From Knufia peltigerae (Eukaryota; Ascomycota; Eurotiomycetes; Chaetothyriales; Trichomeriaceae), in the NCBI GenBank assembly GCA_030247855.1, contig JAPDRN010000053.1, forward strand, positions 62,001 through 126,000: DNA of 64,000 nucleotides, given 5' to 3'. The notes beneath the pieces are model-generated. The model did not search any database. It was not told the origin of the DNA and worked only from the letters and a program-made list of their open reading frames with translations. Positions 23,826 through 36,966 of this stretch are shown piece after piece (position 1 is the stretch's first letter; each line of letters starts with the position of its first letter). Made by a program: the position numbers and the translations under genes.

Positions 23826-26800
23826 CTGCAGACGTTCTCAAATCGATGAAGCAACGGGTTGCATGTGAAAGTGACAAGGGAGCACATCCGCACCTCGGAA
23901 GCGACGATTACAAGCCCAGCATACGCTGTGGAGTGGTTTGCAGTCGATTGAAGCATGTTTTACCCCTGTTTATCCATGCCGTCCTGTCCGACATTCTCAT
24001 ACTCTCTGGATTACAGGTCGTCGTCTTCGCTAAGGATCGGACCGGCAAGAGTTTTCGATAGTCATGGCTGATCCGAGCTCACAACCGCCATGAAGATTGC
24101 AAGTATTGCTGTCAGTAACAGAACTTGAAGGCATTTTGCGCAATTGATGATGATTGGGCTTCCCAAGAATATCAAGTGGTTGCTTAAATCCACAAGAAGC
24201 ATCAGCGACTGCAATTGTGACACGTATCGAGGGAAACCCGACTCGCGAGAGACCTTTCATACGACCTCTCGCATCGTGCATGCATTCAGCTGACGCATGC
24301 ACGAGCTGTTGTGTCACGAACTTTGATTTACACAATACGGCCACCCGCCGAGAAACACCACCGCGAAAGTGGCGTCCAGTAGCATGTGTGTGCATCTCAT
24401 CATCCACACCGAATGCAGATGAGATTTTGAAGTACAATTTTGAGCAGGACTACTTTGCTCGATGCCCGCGCGAGGCAAATCCCAAGCACACTTCCGCCAG
24501 CTAGAGATGCTTATGCGCCACAAGCGAATCGGTTGAACTACTCCAAGATGGTGCAGCGAAACGGATTATCGGCGGTTCTCACCTCCGTGACGTCTTACGA
24601 GGCTGAATGAGGGTCGATATTTGTACCGGCAAAGTTTTGGTTATTAAAACATGACACGTTCGATCAACATTAGGAGGAATCTGAAAGCATTCGAAAAGCC
24701 CTTTATTCAGTTCATCATAAATCCTCTGTTACTTCCACGCTTCAAGGCCAGATTGGCGAGTCTCGGCACGTGCTCGATCTGACACCGCTGAAACTCCGGC
24801 CTGGCTTTTCAGTCACGCGCCATGTTGACTACCTGACCTCGTTTCCAATTTCTCAGTCATACAAAAACTGGCGTAAAACCACGACCATAATCACCTTGTA
24901 CGATCGGAGTCGCCGAATGGTTTGAGTCAGCAACAACACTTCGAACATGGTCCGTTTCATCATGCGATCGACTCCTTCGATACTTCGAGTTAGTCGACTT
25001 TCCTAATGGAGACTGGGGACGTCAGGCTACTGGATCGTTCTCATCCCGCTCACAGCCATGTCAGCCTCGAAGGATTCCTGGCGATTTTAGTCGAAGCCCA
25101 CCTCCTTTGATGCCTTGAACCCTCGTACACAAAATGTAACAATCTGGACGCCTCCTGTGTGGAGTCCTGTCCTTCCCCCGCTTCGAAGCCGCCGTGGGAC
25201 GAGCCTTGATACTTCCCACAGGCATCGGACCCCTGAATTAGCCCTACAAGGCTGAGACACCCCGCCGATGAGGTTTGTCTGGTCAGGCCCGGTCAGGCTG
25301 ACTGCAGATTCAATACGGAGTATCTTTACAGAAGCAAAATACTCGTACGAGTACTGTATCCCGCGCAACGCTTACCACTTGTGTCGGTGTTAGAGTCCTT
25401 ATACCCGAATCTTGCAGCTTCTCTACCTGAAGGAAAGACTCTGCGATGGCTTGATCCCTGGGCAACCATCACGAATCTTCCCTTCTCCTCCCTCACACTT
25501 GGCACCAGAAATGTAAGATCAACAGCTGACCTACGCAAAAACGACATTGAGCTTTCCTTAAAGGAGTTTACGACTCGTGGTCGTTCTGATATCCATCGGA
25601 ATTTGTACGAGGGAGGAGAGTTTTTATTACTTCTTGACTCGGTTCTTAGGTCGGCCCGGGTCTGAGCATCATCTACGGAGAAGGAGGAGGGGGATAAGCG
25701 AGTACGAAGCTATTTAGCCTCGCAGACGGACGAGAGAAGGCTCTCTCATCCCAGGCATCTTTTGCAGCAGTCCGCCAACGCCGATCAGAGACCGACGGAC
25801 GAATTCTGACCGGGTTTTCTTTGCTGACTGTGGAGATGGCTTATTACCTAGGTGTGTGAAAGTTGATTCTCGACATCCCCTCTTGGTTCCTTCCTTCCAA
25901 GTGTCCGCGATCATAATTTCTGCCAAAGGCCAGCCATCGGTCCATGGCCGGCGGAATTGCGTTACTCGGGAAGGATGGGCCTGGGGGAAGCAAAAAGCCA
26001 AGTCAACTGACTGATCCGTCGAGAGGGGGGTTGCGACATTGCGAGACACACGGGCAGGGGTACGACAAAGTACGGTAGGGGGGACTGGGGTTCCCATCCA
26101 TCACTTTGTATTACGTGTGGCGTCCACACGAGAGAAAAAGAAAACGTCCCATGATGAGTACAAGGACGATGATAATATTCCGTACTGTGTTTCGCCCTTT
26201 GACATACTCGGAGTCGTCTCGCATCGCATCGGGCGTCGCAACCATTGCCATGTTTAGTTGTTGGCTTTTCAAAAAATTCGCGTACTTTGTGCGTGTGTCA
26301 ACTGCGTCGCTTACTACATACCACTCCTTCCGTAGGGGCAAAAGCAACCGGGTTCGTTTTCAGTAGGTGGTGGAATGTGTGTGTGCGTGTGAGAGTGATG
26401 TCTCGGTTCGAGAGTTGGCCAGCCTCGTGGTGGTGGGAACGGGGGGTTTCAGCCCGTCAATTCCCAAATCACATACTGTACAGCGGTATTTGCCTTGATT
26501 CGGTATGTAAACAGCAACCATACCACATGCGACTTTTTTCCTCACTTGGATAGCTCGTTTGTGGTCCTAACAGCCAAAAATTACCTCACAAAACCCTTGC
26601 CATTTTCATTCGTGCCGTATATATTCTAGTCCCCTTTTATGCCTAGATTAATCTCGTGTTCGTTCTTGATGCCCAGAAAGAGAAAAATCACCTCAAAAAG
26701 GCTTGCGCAAGTCTTGTGTGTGTGTGTGTGCGTTGCTTATTTGTCATCATTCGTGATCACCGGCCCCTTACCCCCGCCCAGCCTCCCCTCCCCAAAGGCC

Positions 26801-27740
26801 AGAACATGGACACTAATCGTTTCTCTTTTTCTTTTCCGGGGGGTGTCTTCCTCTTCCGTGACAAGCCCCAATGCATCCAGGAGCCCAGGTACCGAGTCGC
26901 CATTGCTCCGCTCTCGAGTTGACACGGCTGGTGAGGTTCTGGTGGCGAAAGGAAGACTAACGAAAATGCTCGCAAAGCATGTAACCGGTTGGAATCCTCG
27001 TACTTGGACAAAAACAACACATCGCCTTATAGGGTACGGGGTAAGGAATGTCGTCGGACACACTCCTCTCGCCCCCGCCCACCTCGCTGCTATGTGCCTC
27101 GGCCCCTTTTGTGTTTGAGAGTGCACGTAAGCCTTGGGTCGTGTTTTGGTCCGCCGTGGGAACCCTGTCGCTCGTTCATTTGAAGCTTCGAAGGTAAGGC
27201 CGGAGATGATGTCTTTCCTCGTGTCGGGTTTTGCTTTCGGTTCATCCTTTCCACACAGACGCCAACGGAGGAACGTCCGAAGGGGGATCTGGTGGATCAT
27301 TCCGAACCTAACCAACTCAACACTTCACTCTTGGATTCGTGCATGACCTCGTCGCGACTTGGGCCATCACAAAAGCAAACACCGTGAGGAGATGGTCCCA
27401 CAGAAAAGACCATTCTTCAGGTACCTGGACTCGTGACCCCTTCCACGCCTGGCTGCATCGTATTGCAGTCTCATTCGATGTGTCTCCAATGGATGAGTGG
27501 ATCCCTCCTAGCAACACCCTTTTTGTGAATAGTTGGTCAAAAGAAATTCTCCTTTCCCCCTTTCAAACCATTGATCGTCATCATTCGTGTTGGTCATCTC
27601 TTTCCATGTTCTAGATGCGTCACAAGGGGTGTCAAGTAAGTAATGAAATTGTCGCGAACCGGTGTTGTCTGTAAAAGGTGCGACTCCCGACGCAAAACCC
27701 ACACATACAGTCTGGTGCATCGAACATTGACACAGGCGTT
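23826..27740. other. 3.9-kb gene-poor region
   Basis: No family-level coding was recognised on either strand; the frames at 26639-27118 and 26737-27315 are low-complexity shadows of each other. It contains a TACGGAGTA motif at 25314 and a (TG)n run at 26715-26730. The part nearest 27740 is the downstream flank of Yvh1. Confidence 0.45.
26715..26730. repeat. (TG)n microsatellite
   Basis: Eight TG units. Confidence 0.85.
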
Positions 27741-29815
27741 TTACAAATTCCCGTTCCCACTCGACCTCCTCATCCCTGGAGGCAATCTCACTGCATTGCC
27801 CGCTGCAGGTGCACCTCCCAACCTCGATCCTGAGCCTCGCTTGAAACTGCGGGCCTCATCCACCTTACTCCTGGCGATGCCGAAGCCCGGTGTCACCCAG
27901 CCGCCACAGCTGCATCGTAAGCCTTGCCAAGCGAACTTTCCAATGTTCGCACCGCACTTCAGGTTGGGACAGGACAAACGTCCGTCCAACTCGCCCTGAG
28001 CCAGCGTGTCTCGCATCCAGGACAAGGGATGCAAAAAGACGTGTGCGCACGGCTCCATGGAGCCGTCGACAGACGGGTCACGATGTGGAGGCGGTTTGTG
28101 TGGGATGATGAAGTTGGACCTGGCAATGAGCCGCCGGCATTTGCGGCATTTCAGTTCTACTTCTGGAGCTGGTGATGCGGCCTCATTCGGGGAGGATGAG
28201 GTAGATATGTCCGGATCCGTTATCTCGGCATCCTTGCTCGATAGACCGAGACCACTCATTTGGTCATTGATGTTCGAGTTTGACTCGTCATCACTTTCGT
28301 CCTCCTCATCCCGGAAGGTTATGTTGGCCATCTCAGGTGCACGATTTGAGCTAAGAGCATCCATTACATTGCGGGAGTTGATCCAGCGGCGGTAAATCTT
28401 GTGTGATTCGAGTTGTTCCTGCGTGGTAGGGCAGTTCATGGCTTCGTACATGCGCAGCTGCTTGATGAAACCGGAATTGGGTTCGACATGGGGACGTCCT
28501 TCACGGAGGAGAGCCAGTGCAGAATCGACCGTAAGCGGCGTAGGTGGAAGAGAGATCATCTCTGGAGTCGAGTCATTACTTTCTTCCGTTGCTGATGAAG
28601 GTACTGGGTTTGAGTTCTTCTCTGGGTGTTGAATGGATCTCGGTTGACGTGAGATCCACATCAAATAGGCGAGGACTATTGTCGCCGAACGGGAGACGCC
28701 CATAGCACTGTTAATACAAATGTTAACTTTGCTTTACAAATGGTGGAATGGTGTAGCAAATTCATGAAATGATGCATTTCACCCGTGACTCTCAGCCTCG
28801 CATCACATTTGCCTTGGGCTTGAGCCTGAGCCTTGCGGAAGCCAAGCAGATTTCACGTGACCACGAAGTAATTCTCGACTTTTGCTAAATCTTGCTGTCA
28901 TGGGCTGAATGCTCGAGAAAGATCCTCATGTCAAACATAATCGCAACGGAGATGTCGAAAAGGCTCTCGACAAAAGTACCGTACTACTGGAATGGTGCAC
29001 AACACACAAAGTGATCCATTGTGGCGTTGGACCTTTCAGCGCGGCGAAAATCTGCCAAGCCGGCGTATCAAGTCTTTCGATGGTACGTTGGCTCGTTCGC
29101 ACAACGCCAGACGTACAAGGAAGTATTGAGGAGGTCATTTATGATATTGGTGACATCGGACCGCATGGGTGCTGCGTTCTAGGGAGTAGGCTGTACGAAA
29201 AGTCTTGTCCAGCCACAAAGTGGACTGAGATTATTGGACTGTTGCCTCCCAGGAATGCTGCAAAAGGCCATACCGATGATATTTGGCTTATGATGCCTTT
29301 TGGGTGTAAAGGGACAAAGCATCCAGCCGGCGAAAGACCGAGCTGAGGGAGGCGTTGCAAGGTCCAGGTTCGACGAAGGGATAAAAGGGAGTCGCACAAG
29401 CAGAGAGGTGAACTTACCAATGAACAAGCACTCCGCTTTGATCAAGACCTTCAGAAGATTTGGTGGGCCAATAATTCAGGCCTTCGTGAATGAAGGCATT
29501 GCTCCGAGGGAAATGTTCCAGGATGTTGGAATCGTAGACATCATCCAGGGGAATATGCAGGTGCTGAACCCCACGGAGCGGGGCCCAGCCTGGTTTGAAT
29601 TTCCAATCAATGACAGAAACAACATGGGTGATATTGGACGCCTGCAGAACCTGAGGCTGTCGCAAGGCTTGAAACCTACAGCACGCGTTCGAGTCAGCGC
29701 ACCACTCGGGAATCAATCGGAATCCAGCAGACCGTAGGGGCTAGTGCGCACAAACTCACCCATCAACGTAAATATTGTACCCAGGACATTTACTGGGCAG
29801 AGTAGGTGCATCCAT
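27741..29815 (-). CDS. YVH1: dual-specificity protein phosphatase Yvh1
   Basis: Three exons on the minus strand (29815-29760, 29675-29418, 28707-27741) join to about 426 residues. Exon 1 encodes MDAPTLPSKCPGYNIYVDG and joins to FQALRQPQVLQASNITHVVS, the usual Yvh1 opening. The HCX5R active site HCAMGVSRSAT (catalytic Cys about 105, Arg about 111) is created exactly at the second splice, which confirms it. After an acidic/Ser-rich linker, the C-terminal zinc-binding domain shows CRKC, CAHVFLHPLSWM, CPNLKCGANIGKF and CSCGGWVTPGF. Yvh1 releases Mrt4 from pre-60S ribosomes, mainly through the zinc domain; this function is inferred from the family. The oddity is intron 2 at 710 nt (29417-28708), against about 50-80 nt for most introns here; it carries a 145-codon frame on the other strand. 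Confidence 0.95.
28909..29346 (+). CDS. possible nested ORF inside Yvh1 intron
   Basis: An ATG-initiated 145-codon open frame lies antisense, entirely within the 710-nt intron of the phosphatase gene. Composition is ordinary, with eight cysteines and several tryptophans and no low-complexity run. I recognise no family. It could be a nested gene, a relic of inserted DNA, or a chance frame. Confidence 0.2.
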   Translation: MLEKDPHVKHNRNGDVEKALDKSTVLLEWCTTHKVIHCGVGPFSAAKICQAGVSSLSMVRWLVRTTPDVQGSIEEVIYDIGDIGPHGCCVLGSRLYEKSCPATKWTEIIGLLPPRNAAKGHTDDIWLMMPFGCKGTKHPAGERPS

Positions 29816-32800
29816 CTCGAAGAATGGAAAGGTTTAGGCCAACCTCGGCTCGTGGTTTTTTTGGCCAAAGGTGTAGGAAAAAGGGTCGTAGTCCGGAGAG
29901 GGTTTTGCGAGATTGCAATTGGCAAACTAGCAGCAACGACTGTAAATTGAAACGACTGTCTGTAGGTGAAGCAAAAGATTGATGAGTGGTGTTTCAAGGC
30001 TACTCTGTACATAAGTTCATAAAGTCTCGACTTCACCGAGGCTACGAATTTCTTCCAACAAAACAAAACTGCGCCTCGGCATGGAAAGTGATCACGTGCA
30101 CACTGAGTGACTAAGCAGGATAATTGACTTGGACGGTATCCGTATCCGAAAAAGAACACGTTGACATTATTAGCGAAACCATCACTCAAAAGCGCTCCGT
30201 TCTACTGCTAGAGTATCCAATCTGACGGTATATTTGCACGGTTTCCTCGTGCGAACTACAGTAGAACATCTCTCTAGGAAAAGACTTCCGCGCTGATCGT
30301 CCACAATCCACTGCGGACCAATGTTTGAATCCTCTAATCCTTCCTGGTTTAGCATAGCCGAAAGTGCAGATGGTCTCAAAGCCATCAACCAGCTTGGCAG
30401 TCTCTTCTTTGCACGGCCATCAACTAATTCATCTCCCTAGGACATTGCCATGGCGGGCACTGGCCGTTGACTAAAACTATCTGGGTCAGGAACCGACTAA
30501 AGATTTGCTACGAGTAATTGTACAACAACATGTGGACTGGCAAGTTCCAGAGAGTCCGAGTATCTTGCACCGACGTGGTACCAATCCTTCGCCTATCCAA
30601 TGTCACATTCAGATCCATTCATACGAAGGGGTGCCTGGCGTATGGGGTTTTTCGTAGGAATGCCCCATTGCCTATCTGCCGGCTCTTTACCCAGCTTTGG
30701 ATTCCTTCTCCGACATCAGTACGAAGAAGTCAAGAAGCGACCCAGAAAATCTGGCTTCCAGAAGATCCATTTTATGCTCACTTGCCTCTTTATGTTCTAG
30801 TCGATCGACTCTCCACCATCACCTTGCCTCTTCAGGCTTCACACAGGCTGCACACAGGAGGGTCACGCACTGGGTGCTTGTTACCCCAGCCTTGTCGAGC
30901 CAAATCAAGTTGCCCAAGGCCCTTGACTGCTGACATATCAACTCCACCGCTCTGAAATCATTCTGAAACCCATGCCACAGATAACTCTCATCCACTCCTC
31001 TTTTTCCTTACCTCGGAACTTGGATGTCTCGTACAGAGGATCGTACGGAGTACTTGATCAACATCTTGCTGCAATCAATGGTACTCCGTAAAATCTGCCG
31101 GGATGCGCAATAACCGGGGCGCAGGGTCACCTCTGACGTCGAAGTCAAGCAAGGGGATCGAAAGATCTCAACCCTGGCGGGATCAAATGTTCGCTGTATA
31201 TGGTAATGTTGCTCCTTGACTCGTCGATGTCGGCGGTGAAGCCCAAAACAGCATCGTTGAACGATGGCCATGGCGACTTTTGATACACACTACAGAGCGT
31301 AGTCCCCTGGAGGGGCCTTCATTGGCCAAGTCTGCCTTCTGACGTGTAAATTTTAACATGGTCTTGAAAGCCACGAACGGCAAGTTGTAGGCCAACGACG
31401 GGTGATTGCACCACGGAAAGCTTTCCGTTTTGGCGGTCAATTGATGGCCCATGACATAGTTCTTTCAAGTTGAAATTTGGGAGTACAATCTTGCAGAGGA
31501 GAGAGAGGCGAAACGCGGCGACTCCGATTCGCAATGTTTGGGATTCCGCCGCCACCGAAACCGAACAATCAGAACAATTCAGTGACAGAGATCCTGCTGA
31601 CCCTTGTGTGTGTTTGGCAAGGATGCCTCGTTGAGATTCAGTACAATCACAAACGAGGCCTCGTGTCCTGTCAGCATGCACCAAGCCCCATGACGTTGAT
31701 CATTCGCATGGCAAGCTGTCACAATGCAGCACAGAATGAAGACGGGACTAACCTTGTGTGGTCAATGCTCTGGCGGACAGCAAAGGCGTCGCATAGTCAA
31801 GCCACGATCCTTGGCCCTCGTATTGATGCCGTAACTCGCATCAGAGGGAGCCGATGCAGTGCGTGTCCTTGCTTTGCTGCTGTTAATGACACTACAGTAA
31901 CAATGCAAAGGTTCAATACATATTAATGGACCAAAGGAGGTATTATCTATACCGGAGAATCTAAGGGGGCCAAGCGAAATCGCAAAGAGCAGTGGGAATC
32001 GCTGCTAAGGCCCAACATATCATCCCGTATGGACAGGGAGAGGGCTCTCCCTCGGGTGTCCCACCTACCCCAAGGCTAAGGAGCGCAAGGCCGTGCAAGG
32101 CTCAGCTGAGCCCGGGGACGGTTGGCGCCCATCAAGTGCAAAAGGTGAGACGATGTATGTAGAACTGGGCTGGCTGCATGTCATACGACTGGGATAAGCA
32201 TTCTGAGGCCTACAAATCATAAGCCTGGTGAGCCAGCGACCTGCCTCTCTGGGGCCGGGGGAATTGAATGTCTAGGGGTGGTTTCATAGGGCTATGCACA
32301 ACTGAGGTACAAATCAATGTGCCGAATTCCAGGCCAGCGAGGGACGGGATCTTGGTAAACCAACCTCTTATTTAATCCCAATGCAGCTGGACCAGGGTGT
32401 CAACTAACTTTTGCTGGCTCCGTAGAGGAGTCCTTTGTATTGTCCTGTACTGCGTATTGGCCATGATTAGTCCCTTGCCATGACTTCCGTTTTTAGTTCA
32501 CTTTTCAAAGATTCCTTTTCCCTTGTTGGGCAGTTAATGGAGTATTCGTACGGAGCACCTGTCATGATGACCTTGTCTACGTTTGATACAAAGACTCCGT
32601 ATTCTGTATTCTATCCGGAATTATCCTGCGCTGCTCGACAAAGTGCTTACGAAGTTGAAAGAGAAAAATAATGGAAAGCAGCGTCTTCCAGGTAAAACCG
32701 CAAGAAATACGAGCATCATCGCATGAGTGACAAACCAAAACCAGCCCGACCAGGCAGCAGGCACAAGAGTTGATTCTGATGGGCGTGGTCAGAAATACTC

Positions 32801-34020
32801 GGTAGCGAAGATGGATGCTAAGATGGGGTACTCCGTAAGAAGATGAGAGAGCAGGCCAAGGCAAAGCACGCAGCGCTCTCCGAGGTTCCATCCATGGCAG
32901 ATTTAGGTCAGAAAATGGTCAAGGATGAGTGCATGAAGCAAGGCCCCCTGCAATTCTCCACCGAACGACGTCGCGGGAGAAGCCTCTTCGAACACCCCTC
33001 GTAGGGCTGAAGCACCGGGGGTAGGATTCTGTATGTACAATACCGTACCAGCGTCCAGGAGGAGTGGTACAGGCCTGGATCAGAAATGTAACTGGCCTAA
33101 AGAGCCTTGTAGGGGGTCCTTGCCGGGTGTGCTGAACATGTTTAGTGGATGCGAGAAGCCACCGGACCGAGAATTATTACCTTACCTTACATTCACCTAG
33201 TACCTAAGAGTAGGTATTGAGGCAAGTATCGCTCCGGGAGCTCGTATGGTACCTACCTATCTGCCTTGTGGATGAGTACGGAGTACGGAGTACATACTAG
33301 CTGCCTTGCACGCCGTATACCGCCACTTTCTAGGTTAGTTTGGTACCTAGGAGGACTATTACTAAGTCCCAGAACCCCCGAGGTAGGCACTCAGGCGCCG
33401 AACGTACAACCCAGGACAATCATATCAGTATCTACTGGGTATTGTAGGTCGATCTGGGCGTAGGAGACCAGACCTACTTAGAGGTATCTACAGTACATAC
33501 ATTACATGAGGTATGACAGATGACAGAGGACAGTATTACCACAGACCCCAGTCTAGTAATGTTCAGGTAGGTCCAACTCCCTAGTCCGACCCTCGTACAG
33601 GATAGCTAGCTGGCCTCGCACAACCCCTGCTCACACCCATCCTGCCACCCGCCCGAGACGCTGTTGGTCCCTGGCTGTTGCCGCCAACGCTACTCCATAC
33701 GCACTGTGCGGAACTGTAAAAAAATAACTTGGTGGAGCTAGTACAGCTGCAAGCTGCAAGCCGCGCCGTCGACCCGCTTTGTGCATGCCTGGGCTGTTTT
33801 CCCACGTTCCCGTCCTTCTGCCCTACAACCACCACCACACCAAACCCTGGCCTTGGGAACGGATACTCCGTACCATGTATTGAACTACTCTCTGTACGGA
33901 ATACTGACTGGGCTTAGACGCTGCCTGCGATTCCATCCATTCACTGAATCTCAGTCTGCCCTGCGAATCCCATCCCGAACTCTCTCGACTGACGGATTGA
34001 TTGACTGACTGACTGCAGCC
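29816..34020. other. 4.2-kb gene-poor region rich in short palindromes
   Basis: No supported gene. Reading frames up to 149 codons (31477-31926) resemble no family. The stretch holds many TACGGAGTA/TACTCCGTA motifs (31043, 31082, 32549, 32594, 32829, 33275, 33864) and a patch dense in TAGGTA/TACCTA (33180-33570). The last 150 nt are pyrimidine-rich and lead into the C2H2 gene's 5' leader. Confidence 0.45.
33180..33570. repeat. patch dense in TACCTA/TAGGTA and GTAC palindromes
   Basis: At least ten TACCTA, TAGGTA, CCTAGG or GTAC-type short palindromes occur within 390 nt, including GAGTACGGAGTACGGAGTAC at 33275-33294. No gene overlaps it. Confidence 0.5.
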
Positions 34021-34062
34021 ATGTCCAACGATACTCAGTCTTCCCTACCACTCCTCGCTTGA
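34021..34062 (+). other. possible upstream ORF in the C2H2 gene leader
   Basis: ATG in good context (gcagccATGtcc) followed by 13 codons and TGA, 467 nt before the main start. If the transcript begins upstream of it, this uORF would damp translation. Transcript ends are not visible, so this is inference. Confidence 0.25.
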
Positions 34063-34528
34063 CGACCGCTTGTTGCTCGCCTGAATCCCTCCAACAACCC
34101 CTCCGGTGGCACCCTGTCGCTCCCTCATATGCTACGTCTGTCCCTCTGACTGGTCCTCGCACCGTTTCCCAACTTTCAAACCCTCGACGCCTCTAGAGGT
34201 TTGCTCTACGTACTGTCCTTACCGCTATATCCATCCATATCGCCTCATCCGAACTTTGACAAGTCCTTGTTCCACCCGCCGAGGTCAACATCAGCCAGCC
34301 TTTACGAATGTGCCCACCGTATGGTGTATCCGTACCAGAATATACACGACGGGGCCGACCTACGTCAGCTGAACTGGACGCAAAAGAAAAGCAGTCCCAG
34401 GTCTTTGGACCAGTGCACTACTGGGCAGAGGCACTCGCCACCTTCACATCGGCAACACGGGCTCCATCTGTCAACGCCTCCAAGAATCACCTGGGTCTTC
34501 CGATGTTACAGCGAACGTGAAACAGGGC

Positions 34529-36966
34529 ATGGATATCCGTAGGACTTCCGCCGCCTCTGCGGCGCGGACACTTTCATACAGACAACAGAATCCCGCACCT
34601 GGCTCGGCTTCGCGGTCCAACTCCAATACCTCAGAGGAGGACTTGCATCGAGGTCAACAAGGCCTGAGGATACCAGGCGCCCGCTTCGACGAGCCACCAC
34701 CGCCACTACCACCTCCACGATATAATGATGAGCTCGCGCAAGGCATAGACGTGGCTTGGAGCTGGGGCAACAGCGACCCTTTCAACTCGAACCGGCGCCT
34801 TGCTCCCATCAAGCCGGGCTCGAGCCTTCACGGCAGCTACATGGAGGCCAGACGGAATCCAGACCATGCCCGTGATCCCGACGACATGGATTTGGACGAC
34901 GACTTCGCCCGCCGAGGAAGCACTGTCTCGACAGTTCGGTCGCCCTCCCAGGCCAATATACAACTACCAGGCCCGCATGTGCCTCCTATAATCCGCAAGC
35001 AGTCATCGCCAAACCCAGCAAATCAAAGGTGAGTCAAGTTAGTCGCAGGACGTGCTTAACGATGATCGCCCATCTTAAATTAAATTTGGATGCGTTGTGT
35101 TTTGGGGTCTACTGATCTTGGTGCATGAACTTGGGCGGTTTCGCCATCGTGGGGGCTGATTCTGCCGCCTCTTAGCTGCGTCCCTCGGCAACTCGACAAG
35201 GACTTGAGCTGACAACCGTTCCTATTTTAGATTACAAGGAGATATGCCCCTGGCACAGCAGAATTTCAACCTCTCCTCCCAGGCGTATGACCAGAGGCTC
35301 CTGTCCAAGATTGGAAAACCAACTTCGCCTCCTCGCCACTCTAGAAGATCTGGTTCCGCCGAGTCAACCACAGCGTTTTCCCAAAAATTATCGCTCCAAA
35401 CAAAGGACCCCAATGTCCAATTCCTCTCGGCCAATGAGCTTCCACCGGCTTCTTTCGACCCGGTCTCTAGATGGATCGCCAGTCCTGCTTCTGCAGGTCT
35501 ATCACCCGGCTCAAGACCTGGATGGCGTGATTACAACGTGGACCATCGAAGCCCTTCGATGGACAGCGCTGCCGCTTCGATAGTATTGGACCCGGAACTT
35601 TTCGTGCAGCCTCGTCCCAGCGGTTTGCTGTCCATAGGCAGCTCGCTCGCGGGCCCCGATGACCTTGTGAGTATTGGCAGCCGGTCTCAACGCGGCAGCT
35701 ATGAACATGGCATGTTTCCGGACACCGAGTCCGACATTGCTGCTGAGGAAGGCAGTGGGATCCGCAATCTGCACTTGGGCGGCGACTCCCAGTGTTCTGG
35801 GGAACGACGCTCTTCTAAGCAAGGCATGAAACGCCGGGCTCGCTCACCCCCATCTGATTTGGCTCGGGACGAAAAATCCCCATCACGTGGCAACTCATCC
35901 ACCGACTTGTTCCCAAAATTCAACCTGCCTGCATCTGGACGCTCCCCGGCATCCAAATATCAGGCCAAGCATGGATCGGTGTCTTCGACGGCTTCAAGTG
36001 CACGACAAAATTCATATGCATCCTCAATCTCACTTTCCATTGCTGGGAGCAGCATGACCAGCATCTCCTCTTTCGACAAGCAGTCACCTCTAGACCCAGC
36101 ACACCCTGCATATATAACCTCGGCCCATCCCGTAGTGAGCCCTGCCACGTCAATCGCCTCTTCGCGACTACTTCCGCAGGTTACACTGGACACCAAATCT
36201 ATTCACAGCGCCATGTCTACCCAGAATCCTGGAGGTGAGAACCGGCCACCGATCAGTATCCCACCGCTGAATCGCGTTGGAAACTCCTTCATATGCGACT
36301 GCTGCCCCAAAAAGCCCAAAAAATTCGAGACGGAAGACGACCTGCGGTAAGTCGATGACGTTCAACGTTCACCGATACATTTACTTTCTAAGGACTATCA
36401 ATTCGCAGTACTGACTTCTGACCAGGAACCATCAGATGGAGAAACAATACACTTGCCAGTATTGCAACAACCGTTTCAAGAACAAAAACGAGGCAGAACG
36501 TCATCAAAATTCTCTCCATCTACGTCGTTTTTCTTGGTCTTGCGCCGCTATTCCAAACTTCAGAGGCGCCTTCCACCCCGTCTCAACCCCAACGAGCTCA
36601 AGCCCGGGAGGCCCTCAATTCGATGCGTGCGGCTATTGTGGGGAGGAATTTCCAAACTTGCCACAACCCAATTGGGAACGTCGACTTGACCACCTCACCA
36701 GCGTGCACAAGTTTGGCGAATGCAACCAAGCAAAGAAATTCTACAGAGCCGATCATTTTCGACAACACTTGAAACACAGCCATGCAGGACAAAGTGGGAA
36801 GTGGACCAACATACTAGAGTCTGTTTGTCTTCGCGAAGAATTGCCTCAAGACTCTGCTGGCATTTCACCCACCGGCAGTGAACCCAGCCCGGGTCGTGGT
36901 CCCAGCAGCCTTCCTGATCCACCGATGGGGGGTGCAACCATTAGTGAATCTCGCAATGAGACATGA
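34529..36966 (+). CDS. C2H2 zinc-finger regulator, long disordered N-terminus
   Basis: Three exons (34529-35028, 35231-36346, 36426-36966) give about 718 residues. Residues 1-520 are Ser/Pro-rich and probably disordered. Zinc-binding motifs follow near the C-terminus: FICDCCPKKPKKF leading over the second splice into RNHQMEKQ, a canonical YTCQYCNNRF...H-X4-H finger (about 547-570), and CGYCGEEF followed by a helical DHFRQHLKHSH finger (about 605-655). This is a recognisable filamentous-fungal arrangement of unknown target. Start choice: ATG at 34529 is the first in-frame ATG after an upstream stop; a GTG 12 nt earlier is not used by eukaryotes. Intron 1 (202 nt) is longer than usual. A nuclear regulatory role is inferred from the fingers. 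Confidence 0.88.

Noticed and set aside
26639..27315. Overlapping 159- and 192-codon frames on both strands
   Set aside because: They mirror each other, lack domain features and have no supporting splice signals.
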